This document shows positions 49,516-59,862 of a stretch of 64,000 nt of DNA, piece after piece (within the stretch, counting starts at the first letter, position 1; every line of letters begins with the position of its first letter). The translations under genes were made by a program, and so were the position numbers. Source of the stretch: Ancylobacter dichloromethanicus (GTDB lineage Bacteria; Pseudomonadota; Alphaproteobacteria; Rhizobiales; Xanthobacteraceae). Below the pieces are notes generated by a model. That model was not told the origin of the DNA and made no database searches. It saw nothing but the letters and a program-made list of their open reading frames with translations. Location: NCBI RefSeq assembly GCF_018390645.1, contig NZ_JAHBGC010000038.1, positions 141,911 to 205,910 of the forward strand, read 5' to 3'.

Positions 49516-51255
49516 TTACTTCTTCTTCACGACGCTCTGCGGGTTCAGGCTGCCGATGTTGCCGCTCTCGCTGCCGGCCGCCGGATCGATCACCGCGTTG
49601 ATGAGGGTCGGCTTGCCGCTATCCATCGCCTCGTCCACGGCGCGCTTGAGCTCGTCCGGGGTGGTGACGTGGTAGCCGACGCCGCCAAAGGCTTCCATCA
49701 TCTTGTCGTAGCGCGAACCGGGCACGAACACCGTGGTGCCGGGGTCGCGACCCGTCGGGTCGGAGTCGGTGCCGCGATAGATGCCGTTATTGTTGAAGAT
49801 GACGACGCAGACCGGCAGGTTGTAGCGGCAGATGGTCTCCACCTCCATGCCGGAGAAGCCGAACGCCGAGTCGCCCTCGACCGCCAGCACCGGCTTGCCG
49901 GTCTCCACGGCGGCGCCGACGGCGAAGCCCATGCCGATGCCCATCACGCCCCAGGTGCCGACGTCCAGGCGCTTGCGCGGCTGGTACATGTCGATCACGC
50001 CGCGGGCGAGGTCGAGCGTGTTGGCGCCCTCATTGACGAGGATCGCGTCCGGACGCTCCTTGATGACCTGCTTGAGCGCGCCGAGCGCCGAGTGGAAGTC
50101 CATCGGCGTGGAGTTCTTCAGCAGCCGCTGGGACATCTTGCCGATGTTGACTTCCTTGCGGGCGTTGATCGCGCCGATCCACTCCTGCGAGGGCGGGGTC
50201 CAGCCGGTCTTGATACCCTCGTTCAGGGCCTCGATCACCGAACCGATGTCGCCGACCAGCGGCGCCGCGATCTCGACGTTCGAGTCCATTTCCTTGGGCT
50301 CGATGTCGACCTGGATGAACTTCTTCGGAGCGTCACCCCAGGTCTTGCCCTTGCCGTGCGACAGCAGCCAGTTGAGGCGGGCGCCGACGAGCAGGACGAC
50401 ATCCGAGTCCTTCAGCACCGTCGAGCGGGCGGCGCCGGCCGAGAGCGGATGGGTGTCGGGCAGCAGGCCCTTGGCCATCGACATCGGCAGGAAGGGGATG
50501 CCGGAGGTCTCGATGAAGGAGCGGATTTCCTCGTCGGCCTGCGCGTAGGCGGCGCCCTTGCCGAGGATGATCAGCGGCTTCTTGGCCGACTTCAGCACGT
50601 CGAGCGCGCGGGTGACGGCGGCCGGGGAGGGGAGCTGCGCCGGGGCGGCGTCGATCACCTTGACCAGCGACTTGGCGCCGGCATCGGCTTCCATCACCTG
50701 CGAGAACAGCTTGGCCGGCAGGTCGAGATAGACGCCGCCGGGACGGCCGGAAACCGCCGCGCGGATGGCGCGGGCGACGCCGATGCCGATATCGGCCGCG
50801 TGCAGCACGCGGAACGCCGCCTTGCAGAGCGGCTTGGCGATGGCGAGCTGGTCCATCTCCTCATAGTCGCCCTGCTGGAGGTCGACGATCTCGCGCTCGG
50901 ACGAGCCGGAGATGAGGATCATGGGGAAGCAGTTGGTGGTGGCGTTCGCCAGGGCGGTGAGGCCGTTGAGGAAGCCCGGCGCCGAGACGGTGAGGCACAC
51001 GCCCGGCTTCTTGGTCAGAAAGCCGGCGATGGCGGCGGCGTTGCCCGCGTTCTGCTCGTGGCGGAACGAGACGACGCGGATGCCTTCGGCCTGCGCCATG
51101 CGGCCCAGATCCGTGATCGGGATCCCGGGAACGCCGTAAATGGTGTCGATATCGTTCAGTTTGAGCGCATCGATGACCAGGTGGAAGCCGTCAGTGAGCT
51201 CCTGTTCGGTCTCGGTGGCGGCATTCACGTCCATAACCTGTGCGACTGCGGACAT
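49516..51255 (-). CDS. oxc: Oxalyl-CoA decarboxylase
   Basis: The 579-residue ThDP enzyme has the catalytic Glu-67 ([13 protein letters not shown]) and a ThDP/Mg motif from GDS (461-463) to NNN (488-490; [19 protein letters not shown]). [20 protein letters not shown] and an ADP-binding middle domain with [11 protein letters not shown] match Oxc of Oxalobacter. It converts oxalyl-CoA to formyl-CoA and CO2. It lies 43 bases downstream of the first GntR regulator on the same strand, so the operator in front of that regulator probably governs oxc too. Confidence 0.95.
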   Translation of the reverse strand: MSAVAQVMDVNAATETEQELTDGFHLVIDALKLNDIDTIYGVPGIPITDLGRMAQAEGIRVVSFRHEQNAGNAAAIAGFLTKKPGVCLTVSAPGFLNGLTALANATTNCFPMILISGSSEREIVDLQQGDYEEMDQLAIAKPLCKAAFRVLHAADIGIGVARAIRAAVSGRPGGVYLDLPAKLFSQVMEADAGAKSLVKVIDAAPAQLPSPAAVTRALDVLKSAKKPLIILGKGAAYAQADEEIRSFIETSGIPFLPMSMAKGLLPDTHPLSAGAARSTVLKDSDVVLLVGARLNWLLSHGKGKTWGDAPKKFIQVDIEPKEMDSNVEIAAPLVGDIGSVIEALNEGIKTGWTPPSQEWIGAINARKEVNIGKMSQRLLKNSTPMDFHSALGALKQVIKERPDAILVNEGANTLDLARGVIDMYQPRKRLDVGTWGVMGIGMGFAVGAAVETGKPVLAVEGDSAFGFSGMEVETICRYNLPVCVVIFNNNGIYRGTDSDPTGRDPGTTVFVPGSRYDKMMEAFGGVGYHVTTPDELKRAVDEAMDSGKPTLINAVIDPAAGSESGNIGSLNPQSVVKKK

Positions 51256-51298
51256 CCCGTATTCCCTCCCAAACGTCCTTCGGCGGGTTCTTGCCGCC

Positions 51299-52024
51299 CT
51301 AATCTAGGTCTACGTGGTTCTCGACATGCTCGGCGAGCCGGAGCGTGTGGTCTCTGACCAGACGCTCGGCGCGGTCCGCGTCCCGCGCCTCGAGGGCAAC
51401 GATGATCTCCAGATGGTCGGACGCCGAACGCTGCGCCCGGTCCATCTCGAAGATCGTGCGGTGGCGGATGGCCCGTACATGGAAGAACAGGTTTTCCGTC
51501 ATCGCCGCGAGCAGCGAAGAGCCGCTCAGCCGGATCAGCGCCTGGTGAAACGCGATATTCGCACTCGAATATTCGTCGCACCGGTCACGCTCGATCCGCG
51601 ACAGATCGAACTTCTTGAACAAAGTCCTCAGCTCGGCGATCGCCTCGTCGCTTGCGCGCTGCGTGGCAAGGCGGGCCGCCATGCTTTCAAGCGCCGCCCA
51701 GGCCTCGATCATCTCGACGATCTCGGCCTTGGAGCGGCGAACCACCATAATGCCACGCCGGGGCACGGCGCGGAGCAGGCCTTCCTGCTCCAGCATCGCG
51801 ACCGCCTCGCGGATGGGCGTCCGGCTTGCGCCGAGACGCTCGGAAATATCGCGCTCGTCGAGCAGCATCGGCTCGCTTGAGCCGTAGATGTTCATGTGCG
51901 TGATGGCTTCCTTGAGGGCGGCGTAAGCCTTGCTCTTGAAGCTCTCCTTGGCCGGCAGGCGTTCGATGGTCAGGCCATTCTCACCGCTTTGCCAGCGCTT
52001 GCTCACAACTTCCTTGCTGCTCAC
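51299..52024 (-). CDS. GntR/FCD-family regulator, first copy, upstream of oxc
   Basis: The product is 241 residues. The N-terminal winged HTH spans about 30-97 with [29 protein letters not shown] and VPRRGIMVV. The all-helical FCD effector domain spans about 105-235, with metal-ligand histidines in [29 protein letters not shown] and [14 protein letters not shown]. It heads a likely regulator-oxc-frc operon, and an inverted repeat lies within its own promoter (52069-52085), suggesting autorepression. A paralogue with near-identical HTH is encoded at 52447-53148. Oxalate, oxalyl-CoA or formyl-CoA are possible effectors (inference). Confidence 0.88.
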   Translation of the reverse strand: MSSKEVVSKRWQSGENGLTIERLPAKESFKSKAYAALKEAITHMNIYGSSEPMLLDERDISERLGASRTPIREAVAMLEQEGLLRAVPRRGIMVVRRSKAEIVEMIEAWAALESMAARLATQRASDEAIAELRTLFKKFDLSRIERDRCDEYSSANIAFHQALIRLSGSSLLAAMTENLFFHVRAIRHRTIFEMDRAQRSASDHLEIIVALEARDADRAERLVRDHTLRLAEHVENHVDLD

Positions 52025-52068
52025 GGAAACGTCCTCTGCGGAAAATCCGCCGGGGATTTCCGAAAAAT

Positions 52069-52094
52069 TGGCATACCAAATACCAACATGTCAA
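52069..52094 (-). promoter_or_regulatory. Promoter and operator of the GntR1-oxc operon
   Basis: On the minus strand a perfect TTGACA (52094-52089) directly abuts the inverted repeat TGGCATACCAAATACCA (52069-52085), which fills the -35/-10 spacer. The -10 is poorly defined (about 52070-52065). The site ends 45 bases before the start codon. Confidence 0.6.
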
Positions 52095-52199
52095 TTCGCT
52101 TGTCCCCGTCTCGGGGCAGCCTCCGGCTCCTCTTCCTCTCCCCGCAGCGCGCTTTCTCGCGTCCATTCTGACCTAACGTAAGATGGCCGGAGCGCACTT

Positions 52200-52216
52200 G
52201 CGTATGCAATATACCA
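52200..52216. promoter_or_regulatory. Auxiliary GTAT-N5-ATAC site between the GntR genes
   Basis: GCGTATGCAATATACCA repeats the motif 131 bases upstream of the operator at 52069-52085. No plausible gene starts beside it. It could support looping or cooperative binding. The rest of the 422-base spacer holds no gene. Confidence 0.5.
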
Positions 52217-52334
52217 CGGGTGAGGGCGACTGGCGAGAGTGTCTGAACACTTTGCTGCAACATGCAGCCAAAAGTTCGCTGGTGGCGCCGCGCGCGCCTT
52301 GTCGCCTTCCCGTAAGCGCCGGTGCGCGCAACGG

Positions 52335-52366
52335 AAAAGGCCCACGGCCGAGGGTGGCTGTGGGCC
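52335..52366 (-). terminator. Terminator of the second GntR gene
   Basis: On the minus strand, GGCCCACAGCC and GGCCGTGGGCC pair over 11 bp with one G-U pair, followed by TTTT. It lies about 80 bases past the stop of the GntR2 gene and isolates it from the GntR1-oxc operon. Confidence 0.75.
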
Positions 52367-52446
52367 CGGAGAATAGCGACGGCCCGTGAGCGGCGGGGCG
52401 ATGCGATGCGCCTCCACGCGCTCCGGCAAGCCGCGCAGGGGCGCGG

Positions 52447-53148
52447 TCAGGAGGGAAACTTGCCGTGCTTCTCGACATGGGCGGCGAGGCCCAGCGTGTG
52501 CTCGCGCACCAGCCGCTCGGCCAGATCGGCGTCGCGCGCGACCAGCGCGGCGATGATGGCGCGGTGCTCCTGCAGCGAGCGCTCGGAGCGGTTTTCCTGC
52601 CGCACCGAGACCGCCCTTATGCCGCGAATGTGGATGAACAGGTTTTCCGTCACCTGCTCGATCATCTCGCAGCCGCCGAGCCGGATGATGGTCTGGTGGA
52701 AGCGGATATTGGCGTTCGAGTACTCGTTCATGTGCTCGGCGGGCGCCTCGCCCTCGAAGCCGTGGAACATCTCGCGCAGTTCGGCGAGATCGCGGTCGCT
52801 GGCGCGGCTCGCCGCCAGGCGGGCGGCCATGCTCTCCAGCGCCGCCCAGACGATGATCATCTCGATGATCTCGCGCTTGGACTTACGCACCACGAAGATG
52901 CCGCGGCGCGGCACCGAGCGCACGAAGCCTTCCTGTTCGAGAACGGTCAGGGCCTCACGGATCGGGGTGCGGCTGACCCCGAGATCGTGGGACAACTGAC
53001 GCTCGTCGAGCCGGATCTCGCCGTCCTGCCCGTACATGTCCATCTCGGTGATCGCCTTCTTGATGGCGTCATAGGCCAGGGTTCGAAGGCTGGTATTGGC
53101 GGCGAGAGGGGCGATGTTCAGTCTGGTCTGGGTATCGGCGCTTTCCAC
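52447..53148 (-). CDS. GntR/FCD-family regulator, second copy
   Basis: The product is 233 residues from a GTG start with AGGAAG spaced 6 bases upstream; longer readings would cross its own operator. The winged HTH region ([41 protein letters not shown]) and FCD domain closely match the first copy, with histidines in NIRFHQTIIRLGG, SLQEHRAIIAALVARD and REHTLGLAAHVEKHG. It is divergent from oxlT1. Two near-identical readers plus shared operator sequences suggest overlapping or competitive control of the oxalate genes. Confidence 0.86.
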   Translation of the reverse strand: MESADTQTRLNIAPLAANTSLRTLAYDAIKKAITEMDMYGQDGEIRLDERQLSHDLGVSRTPIREALTVLEQEGFVRSVPRRGIFVVRKSKREIIEMIIVWAALESMAARLAASRASDRDLAELREMFHGFEGEAPAEHMNEYSNANIRFHQTIIRLGGCEMIEQVTENLFIHIRGIRAVSVRQENRSERSLQEHRAIIAALVARDADLAERLVREHTLGLAAHVEKHGKFPS

Positions 53149-53293
53149 GGGCGGCTTCCTCGTCAGTTGCTGAAGGTCTTGTTCTTGTTGTTTGCCGCTG
53201 CAGTTTTCCTGCAGGGCGCCCGTTCGGTCGGGCCATTGCGCGCCGCTCCCGCGAACCTTGGCGATTCTCTTTGGGGAACAGGGCGGTTCAGCA

Positions 53294-53310
53294 TCGTATA
53301 ACACATACAG
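53294..53310. promoter_or_regulatory. GTAT-N5-ATAC site upstream of the second GntR gene
   Basis: TCGTATAACACATACAG contains a perfect GTAT-N5-ATAC core (53296-53308), about 146 bases upstream of the GTG start. It points to autoregulation or cross-regulation by the first copy. Confidence 0.5.
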
Positions 53311-53497
53311 AATGTCCATGCGGCGCAGGTACGGAGCCGGCGGCCGCGCATGGCGTGCCGTGCCCGGCTTCCTCCTCGTCTCCCGTTTCCCCCGCCGCGT
53401 TTCGGTTGCCCCTTTTCCTCCGGCCTTGCGGCCCGGCGGCGCGCGGCGCTTTGTGGCCGTTCCGGGGCAAGGCTGACGCTAGGTAATAAAGTGACAG

Positions 53498-53514
53498 TAT
53501 TCCCTATGGGAATA
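53498..53514. promoter_or_regulatory. Perfect 7-3-7 inverted repeat upstream of oxlT1
   Basis: TATTCCC-TAT-GGGAATA lies about 80 bases upstream of the oxlT1 promoter. It differs from the GTAT-N5-ATAC family and may bind another regulator. Confidence 0.4.
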
Positions 53515-53556
53515 TGCCGTTAGGGAAGCAATATTTCTGTTACATCTAGATGTTTT

Positions 53557-53598
53557 TGGTATGCAAAATTTTGCATAACCGAAAAATGCCAGTATGAT
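53557..53598 (+). promoter_or_regulatory. oxlT1 promoter overlapped by a palindromic operator
   Basis: TTGCAT (53571-53576) and TATGAT (53593-53598) are spaced by 16 bases. The 18-bp perfect palindrome TATGCAAAATTTTGCATA (53560-53577) covers the -35. It can be read as a TGGTAT half-site at 53557 and its mirror image, that is, two overlapping 6-5-6 sites each with one strong half. Confidence 0.6.
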
Positions 53599-53710
53599 GA
53601 CGGGAATGGCCGATCGGGCACGGGTCGAAATCCGGCCGATCGACGCGCATTCAAAAACAAGAACAGAAAATTTCAGCTCTCTTTACGTTGGGAAACGTTC
53701 GAGGACCATC

Positions 53711-55015
53711 ATGACCACTGACGCTACGTCATCTGTCAACAATAAGCGCTGGCTTCAGCTCGTGTTCGGCGTGATCTGCATGTGCATGATCGCGAACATG
53801 CAGTATGGCTGGACCTTCTTCGTCAATCCGATGCAGGAAGCCCATGGCTGGGATCGCGCGGCGATCCAGGTGGCGTTCTCCATCTTCATCGTCACCGAGA
53901 CCTGGCTGGTGCCGGTCGAGGGGTGGTTCGTCGACAAATACGGCCCGCGCGTCGTGGTGCTGTTCGGCGGCCTGCTGTGCGGCCTGGCCTGGGTGATCAA
54001 TTCCCACGCCGACACGCTGACCCTGCTTTATGTCGGCGCGGCCCTCGGCGGTGTCGGCGCCGGCGCGGTGTACGGCACCTGCGTCGGCAATTCGCTCAAA
54101 TGGTTCCCGGACCGTCGCGGCCTTGCCGCCGGCATCACCGCTGCCGGCTTCGGCGCCGGCTCGGCGCTGACCGTCATCCCGATTCAGAACATGATCAAGA
54201 ATCAGGGCTATGAGGCCGCGTTCTTCTATTTCGGCGTCGGCCAGGGCGTGATCATCTTCCTGTTCGGCCTGTTCCTGGTCGCTCCCAAGAAGGAGCAGAT
54301 CGCCGCTTTCGCCGCCAAGGCCGTGCACAAGGTCGCCCAGTCGGCGCGTGACTTCGCGCCGAAGGAGATGCTCTCCACGCCGCTGTTCTGGGTCATGTAT
54401 GCGATGTTCGTCATGATGGCCGCCGGCGGCCTGATGGCGACCGCGCAGCTCGGCCCGATCGCCAAGGATTTCGGCATCGCCGACGTCCCGGTGAGCCTGA
54501 TCGGCATCACCCTGCCGGCGCTGACCTTCGCGGCCGCGATCGACCGCGTGCTGAATGGGCTGACCCGTCCGTTCTTCGGCTGGGTGTCGGACCAGATCGG
54601 CCGCGAGAACACCATGTTCATCGCCTTCGCCATCGAGGGCGTCGGCATTTACGCGCTCAGCGTCCTCGGCCACAATCCGGTGATGTTCGTGATCCTCACC
54701 GGCCTCGTCTTCTTCGCCTGGGGCGAGATCTACTCGCTGTTCCCGGCGATGTGCGGCGATGCCTTCGGCACCCGGTTCGCCACCACCAATGCGGGCCTGC
54801 TCTACACCGCCAAGGGCACGGCGGCGCTGATCGTGCCGTTCACCAGCATCCTCACCACCGTGACCGGAAGCTGGCACGCGGTGTTCATCGCCGCCGCCGC
54901 GCTCAACATCGTCGCCGCCGTGATGGCGCTGGTGGTGCTGAAGCCGCTGGCCTCCGCCCATGGCCGCCGTGCCGTGGCGCGGGCGGCGGCGGCGAAGACG
55001 GTGGCGGCCGAGTAG
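53711..55015 (+). CDS. oxlT: Oxalate/formate antiporter-like MFS carrier, first copy
   Basis: The 434-residue MFS protein has about 12 hydrophobic segments. Characteristic stretches are MQYGWTFFVNPMQEAHGWDRAAIQVAFS, KWFPDRRGLAAGI, RVLNGLTRPFFGWVSDQIGREN and FFAWGEIYSLFPAMCGDAFGTRF, matching OxlT-type carriers that swap oxalate for formate. The ATG at 53711 has GAGGA just upstream. It is divergent from the second GntR gene and has a palindrome over its promoter. A terminator follows. The leader is about 105 bases. Confidence 0.88.
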   Translation: MTTDATSSVNNKRWLQLVFGVICMCMIANMQYGWTFFVNPMQEAHGWDRAAIQVAFSIFIVTETWLVPVEGWFVDKYGPRVVVLFGGLLCGLAWVINSHADTLTLLYVGAALGGVGAGAVYGTCVGNSLKWFPDRRGLAAGITAAGFGAGSALTVIPIQNMIKNQGYEAAFFYFGVGQGVIIFLFGLFLVAPKKEQIAAFAAKAVHKVAQSARDFAPKEMLSTPLFWVMYAMFVMMAAGGLMATAQLGPIAKDFGIADVPVSLIGITLPALTFAAAIDRVLNGLTRPFFGWVSDQIGRENTMFIAFAIEGVGIYALSVLGHNPVMFVILTGLVFFAWGEIYSLFPAMCGDAFGTRFATTNAGLLYTAKGTAALIVPFTSILTTVTGSWHAVFIAAAALNIVAAVMALVVLKPLASAHGRRAVARAAAAKTVAAE

Positions 55016-55048
55016 GGCGCGCCCGCCTTTCTCCGCGTCGCTCTTTCA

Positions 55049-55076
55049 GGGCCCGTCCTCGGACGGGCCCTTTTTC
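55049..55076 (+). terminator. Terminator after oxlT1
   Basis: GGGCCCGTCC and GGACGGGCCC pair over 10 bp, followed by TTTTTCTTT, about 34 bases past the stop. Confidence 0.92.
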
Positions 55077-55440
55077 TTTGAGCCGGGCCCCTTGGCGGGG
55101 TGTGTTCGAACCTGCCGATCCCGCGGGAGGTGTCAGGTGGCCGCCGCGGCTCGGTCGCCTGCGCTCACTTTCTCAGCATTAAAATTGTAAACGCACCGTG
55201 TTTGCGCCGAGGTCCCGGCTGTTCCCGCCGCTTTCGACCCGACCTCCCGGTTGTTCGGCATGATGAGCCGCAGTCGTCATTCCTCAGAGTTCCTGTTATT
55301 CATCTGCTATTTGAATTTGAACTTACGCAACGAAAATGCACGACAACGATATGACATCTTTTAATGCACATTGTCAGGTCAAATGAAAAGTCTACGACGA
55401 CTTTTAGCTTACCGAACGAACGATGAGTCATAAATCCCAA
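55077..55440. other. AT-rich intergenic segment between the two oxlT genes
   Basis: The 640-base gap has no credible gene. From about 55175 to 55470 base composition drops far below the surroundings, with runs such as GCATTAAAATTGTAAACG and ATTTGAATTTGAACTTACG. An inverted repeat AAAAGTC-N6-GACTTTT lies at 55386-55405. The oxlT2 promoter lies at its right end. Confidence 0.45.
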
Positions 55441-55441
55441 T

Positions 55442-55469
55442 TGGCATACATAATATTGTCGATTATGAT
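55442..55469 (+). promoter_or_regulatory. oxlT2 promoter with degenerate operator
   Basis: TTGGCA (55441-55446), a 17-base spacer and TATGAT (55464-55469) form a good promoter with the same -10 as oxlT1. TGGCATACATAATATTG (55442-55458) keeps the left half of the GTAT-N5-ATAC family; its right half resembles that at oxlT1 (AT[A/T]TTG). The leader is about 240 bases. Confidence 0.5.
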
Positions 55470-55717
55470 CCGGCCTCAGCGGGTCGGTTCCGCAACCCTG
55501 CGTCAGGCGCCACCGAGGCTTTCGGGACGCAACGTAAGGGGGGCGGATACCGCGCAACCTTTGGGAATGAAATGCCGCGAAGCGGCCGTTGCGGGGGCGG
55601 GCACAGACGTCCCCCGCGACCAATGACAAGCCGGCGCCCGGGCCTTCAGGCACGGAGCGACCGCAACAAAACAAGCCGATCCGCGGCACAAATCGATTTG
55701 GGATGAGGAGATCGCCC

Positions 55718-57043
55718 TTGAGTACGTCCAAGACCATGGCGGCCGTCGGGCCAGGCCAGGATTTTTCGGAAGGCCGCCGCTGGCTGCAGCTTGTCGTCGG
55801 TGTCATCTGCATGGTGGCCACCGCGAACATCCAGTACGCCTGGACCCTGTTCGTTCCTGAGATTCAGGAGACTTTCGGCTGGGAACGCGCGTCGATCCAG
55901 ATCGCGTTCACCATCTTCGTCCTCGTGCAGACCTGGCTCGCGCCGATCGAGGGCTACTTCATCGACAAGCTCGGCCCGCGCCTGATGGTGGCCTTCGGCG
56001 CCGTCTTCATCGGCACGGCCTGGGTGATCAACTCGCAGGCCACCAGCCTGATGGGCTTCTATCTCGGCGCGGCCATTGGCGGCATCGGCGTGGGCTCGAT
56101 CTACGCGACCTGCATCAACAACGCGCTGAAGTGGTTCCCGGATCGCCGCGGCCTCGCCGTCGGCCTCACGGCGGGCGGCTATGGCGCGGGTTCGGCCGCC
56201 ACCATCCTGCCGATCGCGGCGATGATCGATTCGGCCGGCTTCCAGGAGACCTTCTTCTTCTTCGGCCTGCTTCAGGGCAGCCTTGCCTTCGTCGCCGCGT
56301 GGTTCCTGCGCTCGCCGAAGGTCGGCGAGGTCAAGGCGTCCAACAAGCTCAACCAGAGCCGCCGCGACTACACACTGACGGAAGCCCTGGGCACCAAGCT
56401 GTTCTGGCTGATGTTCCTGATGTTCATCTGCGTCGTCACCGGCGGCATGATGGCGGTGGCCCAGCTCGGCGTCATCGCGCAGGATCTCGGCGTGAAGGAG
56501 TTCCAGGTCGACCTGTACTTCTTCGTGATGGCCGCCCTGCCGCTCGCGCTGATGCTCGACCGCGTCATGAACGGCATCTCGCGGCCGCTGTTCGGCTGGA
56601 TCTCGGACCATATCGGCCGCGAGAAGACGATGGTCATCGCCTTCACGCTCGAAGGCCTCGGCATCATCGCGCTCGGCGCCTTCGGCCACAATCCGTGGGC
56701 GTTCCTCATCCTCTCGGGCGTGGTCTTCCTGGCCTGGGGCGAGGTCTACTCGCTGTTCTCGGCGCTGGCGGGCGATGCCTTCGGCACCAAGCACATCGGC
56801 AAGATCTACGGCGTGCTCTACACCGCCAAGGGCATCGGCGCGCTGTTCGTGCCGGTCGGCAACCTGCTGATGGAAGCCACCGGAACCTGGTCGACCGTGC
56901 TCTATACGGTCGCCGGCATGGACCTGTTCGCCGCGTTCCTGGCGGTCACGCTGCTGCCGCGCACGCTCAAGGCGCATGTGGCGCGGTCCACGCTCGCGAC
57001 GCCATCGGCGGAAAAACCGACCACCGCTTCGGCGCATGCCTGA
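55718..57043 (+). CDS. oxlT: Oxalate/formate antiporter-like MFS carrier, second copy
   Basis: The product is about 441 residues with 12 hydrophobic segments. ANIQYAWTLFVPEIQETFGWERASIQ, KWFPDRRGLAVGL, RVMNGISRPLFGWISDHIGREK and LAWGEVYSLFSALAGDAFGTKH closely parallel the first copy. A TTG start at 55718 is preferred because GAGGAG ends 7 bases upstream; ATGs at 55703 and 55736 are alternatives. Two copies may serve oxalate uptake in exchange for formate and carbonate under different conditions, or different diacids. Confidence 0.87.
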   Translation: MSTSKTMAAVGPGQDFSEGRRWLQLVVGVICMVATANIQYAWTLFVPEIQETFGWERASIQIAFTIFVLVQTWLAPIEGYFIDKLGPRLMVAFGAVFIGTAWVINSQATSLMGFYLGAAIGGIGVGSIYATCINNALKWFPDRRGLAVGLTAGGYGAGSAATILPIAAMIDSAGFQETFFFFGLLQGSLAFVAAWFLRSPKVGEVKASNKLNQSRRDYTLTEALGTKLFWLMFLMFICVVTGGMMAVAQLGVIAQDLGVKEFQVDLYFFVMAALPLALMLDRVMNGISRPLFGWISDHIGREKTMVIAFTLEGLGIIALGAFGHNPWAFLILSGVVFLAWGEVYSLFSALAGDAFGTKHIGKIYGVLYTAKGIGALFVPVGNLLMEATGTWSTVLYTVAGMDLFAAFLAVTLLPRTLKAHVARSTLATPSAEKPTTASAHA

Positions 57044-57100
57044 CCCGATCGGCGGCCCGCGCGGCCGCCGGACGGAGCTGACAACGTTCCTTCTCGACTA

Positions 57101-57123
57101 GGGGCCCCGCGGGGCCCCTTTTT
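57101..57123 (+). terminator. Terminator after oxlT2
   Basis: GGGGCCCC-GC-GGGGCCCC is followed by TTTTT, 58 bases past the stop. Confidence 0.88.
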
Positions 57124-57159
57124 CGTGGCCGGGCCGGAGTGACTGGTCCGCTCCGCCGC

Positions 57160-57603
57160 TCACTCGGCTTGCGGCGAAGCGGCCAGCGCGAGTTCGGCGA
57201 GATGCTCGACCTTCTGGCTGGCGTGCCGGCCGAGGGCCGCCAGTTCAGCGCGCCCGAACCAGCGCGCCTCCAGCGCGTCGTCCGCCGCCACCGGCTCGCC
57301 GGACTGCCAGCGGCACAGCACCGCGATCATCGCGAAATGATGGGCGAGGGCGCCCGAATCATCATGCTCGATGAAGTCGAGCACGGTGAGCAGGCGCGGC
57401 GCGTCGGCGAGGAGGCCGGTTTCCTCGCTGAGCTCGCGCAGCGCGGCCTCAAGATGCGTCTCGCCCGGCTCCACCCGGCCACCGGGGAAGCCCCACAGGC
57501 CCTGGTCCGGCGGGTTGGCGCGGCGCACGAGCAGCACGGAGCCTTCGCGCTCGACGAGGGCGAGGACGGCGACGGTGGGGCGGACGGTGGACGATGAAGG
57601 CAT
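57160..57603 (-). CDS. Nudix hydrolase
   Basis: The product is 147 residues from [19 protein letters not shown]. The Nudix box [23 protein letters not shown] fits G-x5-E-x7-REUxEExGU. The family hydrolyses nucleoside diphosphates linked to other groups; the ADP-ribose or NADH pyrophosphatase-like subgroup is possible. It lies 52 bases downstream of thiC on the same strand, so it may be co-transcribed and under riboswitch influence. Confidence 0.86.
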   Translation of the reverse strand: MPSSSTVRPTVAVLALVEREGSVLLVRRANPPDQGLWGFPGGRVEPGETHLEAALRELSEETGLLADAPRLLTVLDFIEHDDSGALAHHFAMIAVLCRWQSGEPVAADDALEARWFGRAELAALGRHASQKVEHLAELALAASPQAE

Positions 57604-57655
57604 GCAGGCACTCCAGGGCGCGCGCGGCCGGAGGAGCCCGGCCGCGCGCAAAAAC

Positions 57656-59728
<2,073 letters not shown>

Positions 59729-59862
59729 TTGGAACGAGAGCAATCTTCGACCAAAGTCGGCGTCGGGTCAAATCCGCTGAACCGTCACCCTGCGGGCGCC
59801 GTATTTCCTGTAGATTGCTAGAGACGCACGAAATGTTGCAGACCGATTCACCGGGGAGTGCC

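Noticed and set aside
52183-52389. Possible 68-codon gene between the two GntR genes
   Set aside because: It has no ribosome site, overlaps the GntR2 terminator and has no typical codon bias; the operator at 52200 lies inside its first codons.
52447-53319. Longer start for the second GntR gene at 53319
   Set aside because: The extension would place the operator at 53294-53310 inside the coding region, while a GTG at 53148 has a well-spaced AGGAAG and matches the paralogue's length.
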